Below, one piece after another: positions 4,703 to 6,621 of a stretch of DNA of 6,621 nucleotides. The first letter of the stretch is position 1. Each line of letters opens with the position of its first letter. Source of the DNA: Candidatus Omnitrophota bacterium (GTDB lineage Bacteria; Omnitrophota; Gorgyraeia; 2-01-FULL-45-10); the NCBI GenBank assembly GCA_026387115.1, contig JAPLMI010000211.1, forward strand, positions 1-6,621. The letters run 5' to 3'. A program made the translations under genes and the position numbers. The notes beneath the pieces are model-generated. The model did no database searches. It saw nothing but the letters and a program-made list of their open reading frames with translations, and had not been told where the DNA came from.

Positions 4703-5920
4703 ATGAAAAAAGTGATTGCGCTGATATTGGGCGGAGGCCAGGGGAAAAGGTTATTTCCCCTTACCATGCACAGGTCTAAACCGGCTGTCCCGATAGGAGG
4801 GAAATACCGCCTTATAGATATACCGGTGTCGAATTGCCTCCATTCGGGGCTGAAGAACATCTATGTCCTTACACAGTTCAATTCAGAGTCGCTCAATAAC
4901 CATATAAACAATACCTACAGATTCGATTATTTTTCCAGGGCCTTTGTAAGGATCCTCGCGGCGGAGCAGACGGTCGACAATACGACGTGGTTTCAGGGAA
5001 CGGCCGACGCGGTGAGAAGAAATATATTCCATCTCGAGTTAAAAGGCGATGAAGAGATACTCATCCTGTCAGGAGACCATCTTTATAATATGGATTACAG
5101 GGACCTCATCGGTTTTCACAGGAAAAGCAAGGCCGATTTCACCATTTCCGTGATACCGGTAAAGGAGAGCGAATCCCGCGAACTGGGGATCCTGAAATTA
5201 GGCCGGTCCGGTAAGATCGTCGGATTCAAGGAGAAGCCCAAGACGCGTTCTGAGATGAAAGGCATGGTCTCGCGCCATCACTGCCTCGCGTCGATGGGCG
5301 TATATGTCTTTAATGCCAGAGCGTTGTTGAAGGCCCTTGACGGTAATGATGTGGACTTCGGCAAGGAGGTCATGCCGCATACGATAAGGCGCCTGAAGGG
5401 CTTCGGGTATATATTCAACGGTTACTGGAAAGATGTCGGCACCATCAAGAGCTTTTACGACGTGAATATGGAGATGGCCTCGTCAAAACCGCACTTCTCT
5501 TTCTTCTACGAAGGAGCGGTATTTACGAGGCCCAGGTTTCTTCCCACCGCAAGGGCGTTTAACTGTAAGATCAGGCTTTCTATGCTGGCGGAAGGATGCG
5601 TTATACGCGACGCCGAGATAAAGAATTCGATCGTCGGTTTAAGGTCTATAATAGGGAAGAACTGCAGGATCTCAAGGACCGTAATAATGGGCGCCGACTA
5701 CTACGAAGGCCGCGCGTCGAAAGAGCCGGTCAGGGTCGGCATAGGCGATAATACATCCATCGATAAAGCCATAGTCGATAAAAACGCGAGGATCGGAAGA
5801 AATGTTATTATAACCAATGTTAAGAGGTTAAAGAATTTCGACGGGCCGAATTACTTCATAAGAGACGGTATCGTTATAATCCCTAAGAACGCGATTTTGA
5901 AAGACGGGACTCGAATTTAG
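4703..5920 (+). CDS. glgC: Glucose-1-phosphate adenylyltransferase (ADP-glucose pyrophosphorylase)
   Basis: Makes ADP-glucose from glucose-1-phosphate and ATP, the committed step of bacterial glycogen synthesis, in the cytoplasm. The 405-aa product carries the nucleotidyltransferase signature GGGQGKRLFPLT (10-21), KPAVPIGGKYRLIDIPVSNC (26-45), QFNSESLNNHI (58-68), GTADAVRRN (99-107), catalytic-type SGDHLYNMDY (123-132), FKEKP (175-179), MGVYVFN (198-204) and YWKDVGTI (241-248). A left-handed beta-helix (about 285-400) follows, as in all AGPases. It is slightly shorter than the usual 420-430 aa, mainly at the N-terminus, which resembles AGPases lacking a long regulatory arm. The start is secure because only three residues precede the conserved VIALILGGG. 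No Shine-Dalgarno stands at a normal distance and the -10 box is 6 bp away, so the mRNA may be leaderless. No other glycogen gene is in the window. The 3' end overlaps the convergent radical SAM gene. Confidence 0.96.
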   Translation: MKKVIALILGGGQGKRLFPLTMHRSKPAVPIGGKYRLIDIPVSNCLHSGLKNIYVLTQFNSESLNNHINNTYRFDYFSRAFVRILAAEQTVDNTTWFQGTADAVRRNIFHLELKGDEEILILSGDHLYNMDYRDLIGFHRKSKADFTISVIPVKESESRELGILKLGRSGKIVGFKEKPKTRSEMKGMVSRHHCLASMGVYVFNARALLKALDGNDVDFGKEVMPHTIRRLKGFGYIFNGYWKDVGTIKSFYDVNMEMASSKPHFSFFYEGAVFTRPRFLPTARAFNCKIRLSMLAEGCVIRDAEIKNSIVGLRSIIGKNCRISRTVIMGADYYEGRASKEPVRVGIGDNTSIDKAIVDKNARIGRNVIITNVKRLKNFDGPNYFIRDGIVIIPKNAILKDGTRI

Positions 5921-6621
5921 CCCCCTGGCAGCTTTTCCGTTTGACGAGCTCCTCCCCTATCTTGTTAATAGTTCCTATTTTATCCAGGGCCCATAAAGGC
6001 GCGATATGCCTGCCGTTTGCGCCTTCGCCGGTCAGGCGCTCGATTATTATATCCGGAGAAAGATATTCCAGAAAATCGCATACGAGATTCACATATTCAT
6101 CCTGCCGAAGGACCTTTACCTCACCTTTATTATATAACTCTTCCAGGCGGCTTCCTTTTAGAATATGCAGCAGGTGTATTTTTACCGCGTCGATCTTCAG
6201 GCCGGTGAGGGATTTCGCGGTTTCGATCATATCTCTTCTGGTTTCGCCGGGGAGCCCCAATATAACGTGCGCGCATACAGGAATATCGAACTGCCTTGTC
6301 AACCCCAGAGCTTCCAGGAAATCGATGAAGCTGTGGGCCCTGTTTATGCGGAGCAGGGTTTTGTCATGAATGGACTGCAGGCCGTATTCAATCCAGACGT
6401 CGAACCGGTTTTTGTATGATGAGATCAATTCCAGCTTATCCCGATCGACGGCGTCGGGCCTGGTGCCGATAGAGATGCCCACCACTTCGTTAAACTCCAG
6501 CGCCTGGTCGTATATCTTTTTTAACTTGTCTATTGAAGCGTAAGTGTTGGTGAACGCCTGAAAGTAGGCGATGAACCTTTCGGCCTTCTTGGATTCTTTT
6601 AAATATTTGATCCTTTTGGCG
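5883..6621 (-). CDS. Radical SAM protein, YhcC/TIGR01212 type (5' end missing)
   Basis: A partial gene running off the right edge. The open frame continues upstream of the GTG at 6485 to the edge (first full codon 6620-6618) without a stop, adding AYFQAFTNTYA, a family motif, so 6485 is not the true start. About 245 residues are visible of a family usually near 300-320 aa. The missing N-terminus would hold the CX3CX2C-type [4Fe-4S] cluster and SAM site. Visible YhcC-family motifs, in order, are VGISIGTRPD, WIEYGLQSIHDKTL, INRAH, CAHVILGLPGET, VKIHLLHILKGSRLEELY, and ERLTGEGANGRHIAPLWALDK. The family resembles Elp3-like radical SAM enzymes; its reaction is not well established. The last 12 or so codons are read antisense to the end of glgC, a 38-bp tail-to-tail overlap, so the SKSRS end is probably lineage-specific. 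Confidence 0.93.
   Translation of the reverse strand, partial: AKRIKYLKESKKAERFIAYFQAFTNTYASIDKLKKIYDQALEFNEVVGISIGTRPDAVDRDKLELISSYKNRFDVWIEYGLQSIHDKTLLRINRAHSFIDFLEALGLTRQFDIPVCAHVILGLPGETRRDMIETAKSLTGLKIDAVKIHLLHILKGSRLEELYNKGEVKVLRQDEYVNLVCDFLEYLSPDIIIERLTGEGANGRHIAPLWALDKIGTINKIGEELVKRKSCQGAKFESRLSKSRS

Noticed and set aside
4654..4860. Minus-strand open frame covering the divergent promoters and the glgC start
   Set aside because: It is antisense to the conserved nucleotide-binding region of glgC and overlaps both promoters.
5941..6369. Plus-strand open frames opposite the radical SAM gene
   Set aside because: Antisense to a well-conserved YhcC-type frame. The products are Arg/Ser-rich and have no ribosome binding site or domain.

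Overview
The window carries six protein genes and one strongly supported structured RNA. It looks like chromosomal DNA of a free-living or environmental Gram-negative-type bacterium: three products are exported or membrane-inserted, and the genes are tightly packed. The taxon cannot be fixed from the sequence. The general style (a secreted beta-helix protein, c-di-GMP control, a stand-alone AGPase) would fit candidate phyla such as Omnitrophota, but that is only an impression. I see no mobile element, tRNA, rRNA or CRISPR array.

Layout. A divergent intergenic region (about 4606-4702) separates a leftward block from a rightward gene. Leftward, a near-perfect sigma70 promoter (TTGACA, 17 bp, TATAAT) drives an exported SYLF/Ysc84-domain protein (3913-4605). 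A membrane sensor GGDEF protein follows 6 bp later (2596-3906). Next comes a gene-free stretch of about 350 bp (2246-2595). It holds a tandem 10-bp repeat and palindrome, a probable promoter, a cyclic-di-GMP-I (GEMM-I) riboswitch with an unusually elaborate P3 arm (about 2338-2484), and an intrinsic terminator (2288-2331). Downstream of the terminator are a secreted right-handed beta-helix protein (716-2245) and, overlapping its end by 10 bp, an unrecognised 207-aa helical protein (102-725). Rightward, glgC-type ADP-glucose pyrophosphorylase (4703-5920) starts with almost no leader. Its end overlaps by 38 bp the end of a convergent YhcC-type radical SAM gene (5883 to the window edge, 5' end missing).

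How the genes may work together. The GGDEF protein would sense an extracytoplasmic cue and may make c-di-GMP. The riboswitch directly downstream would read c-di-GMP and decide, by transcription termination, whether the beta-helix protein and its coupled partner are made. Enzyme, sensor RNA and surface/secreted effector therefore sit in about 4 kb, which suggests a compact local c-di-GMP circuit. The GGDEF signature is GGDDF and the inhibitory RxxD site is missing, so cyclase activity is not certain. glgC (glycogen synthesis) and the radical SAM gene appear to be ordinary neighbours.

The points most worth a second look are the expanded riboswitch P3 arm, the riboswitch/GGDEF pairing, the (ATGG)3 repeat at the beta-helix/207-aa junction (one more unit would fuse the two frames), and the probable leaderless glgC mRNA.
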